DNA of 6,273 bases from an uncultured Bacteroidales bacterium (GTDB lineage Bacteria > Bacteroidota > Bacteroidia > Bacteroidales > WCHB1-69). The notes beneath the pieces are model-generated. The model saw only the letters and a program-made list of their open reading frames with translations, did not search any database and had not been told where the DNA came from. The position numbers and the translations under genes were made by a program. The stretch lies in NCBI GenBank assembly GCA_900321845.1, contig ONXT01000179.1, positions 1-6,273 on the forward strand, in the 5' to 3' direction. Shown here piece after piece: positions 5,829-6,273 of this stretch. Each line of letters starts with the position of its first letter. Within the stretch, counting starts at the first letter, position 1.

Positions 5829-6273
5829 CTAATTGTTTATCTCTTTGGTCATTCCCTGTTCCTCTTTTGCATTCAAATTGTGCATGAAATTCTGTTCGAT
5901 TTTCACGTAACGGTTCAAAATCCGACGTGAGAAGGAGATGAACAGAACGATGGCGAGTGCGATGATGACGACCACCCAGCCGGTGAATTTGAAGTATTTG
6001 GACAGCACGAGGATGACGAAGACGCAGGCGCCGAAAATGCGGAGAAGCGTCCAAGCCACAATGACGATACGGTTGAATTTGTTCTCGCGCCACAACTTGG
6101 AATAGGCGGCCTGTGTGTGGCTGCCATGGCGGATCAAGCCCAAAAGGAATGGGGAAAGCAGCAGCAACGTGATGGCGCAATTGATGATATTGATGACTTT
6201 CACGGAAAGCACATTTTGAAGATGCTCCTGCATGAACGGCGAGAGGAACTTGAAAGAGAGGAGAATGAGCGCC
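5829..6273 (-). CDS. Kef-type cation:proton antiporter, C-terminal part (gene continues past the right edge)
   Basis: The reading frame is open to the last base; translation from the edge gives ALILLSFKFLSPF and then runs into the apparent Met at 6233, so that Met is internal. The 147 visible residues hold one hydrophobic segment ending LLLLSPFLLGLI, a basic cytoplasmic stretch with LWRENKFNR, and then two further hydrophobic segments (WTLLRIFGACVFVILVL and WVVVIIALAIVLFI), ending in a soluble tail with EQNFMHNLNAKEE. This matches, from memory, the end of the membrane domain of Bacteroides Kef-type (CPA2) antiporters, which exchange K+ or Na+ for protons. In those proteins a TrkA-type regulatory region follows; here the stop comes about nine residues after NAKEE-like sequence. 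It converges on the hydrolase gene with 48 bases between stops and no hairpin terminator that I can see. Confidence 0.7.
   Translation of the reverse strand, partial: ALILLSFKFLSPFMQEHLQNVLSVKVINIINCAITLLLLSPFLLGLIRHGSHTQAAYSKLWRENKFNRIVIVAWTLLRIFGACVFVILVLSKYFKFTGWVVVIIALAIVLFISFSRRILNRYVKIEQNFMHNLNAKEEQGMTKEINN

Noticed and set aside
5812..6180. A 122-codon minus-strand open frame overlapping the antiporter
   Set aside because: It is in a different frame from the antiporter, whose frame shows clear membrane segments and stays open to the window edge; the alternative translation is His/Arg-rich without a motif.
1..6273. Defence island, mobile element, CRISPR or RNA gene
   Set aside because: No transposase, integrase, terminal repeats, regularly spaced repeats, tRNA or rRNA signature is visible; SbcCD here has the ordinary housekeeping two-gene arrangement.

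Overview
The window looks like chromosomal DNA from a member of the Bacteroidota, most likely order Bacteroidales. The evidence is the Bacteroidota-type -7 promoter element (TAnnTTTG) upstream of sbcD and of the membrane-protein gene, a weaker variant upstream of mreB, starts without a Shine-Dalgarno sequence, an MreB with the C-terminal ending KFPFLIR that I associate with this phylum, and a Kef-type antiporter fragment that resembles Bacteroides homologues from memory. No RNA gene, insertion sequence, CRISPR array or phage gene is visible. Six protein genes fill nearly all of the sequence.

Layout from left to right. Positions 1-1747 on the minus strand hold the sbcD-sbcC operon for the SbcCD DNA-end-processing nuclease. 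The two genes overlap by ATGA, and sbcC runs off the left edge. The operon promoter (1775-1804) has a clean -33/-7 pair with a perfect palindrome across its -33 part. Positions 1825-1854 are a rho-independent terminator for mreB, which lies at 1882-2904 on the minus strand and encodes the bacterial actin of the elongation (rod) system. Here it stands alone, without mreC directly downstream.

The 231-base region 2905-3135 is a divergent promoter region between mreB and a plus-strand two-gene unit. It carries candidate -7 elements in both directions and a 13-bp inverted repeat with extra GCAAATCA direct repeats over the plus-strand promoter. The unit (3136-5780) encodes a polytopic membrane protein of unassigned function and, overlapping by one base, a secreted alpha/beta hydrolase with a beta-rich N-terminal domain. 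At the right edge, 5829-6273 on the minus strand, is the C-terminal end of a Kef-type cation:proton antiporter that seems to lack the usual regulatory tail.

Functionally the window joins DNA repair (SbcCD), cell shape (MreB), an envelope-associated pair of unknown role and ion homeostasis. Nothing in it is a clearly new defence or mobile system. The least explained parts are the membrane protein/hydrolase pair and its palindromic promoter.
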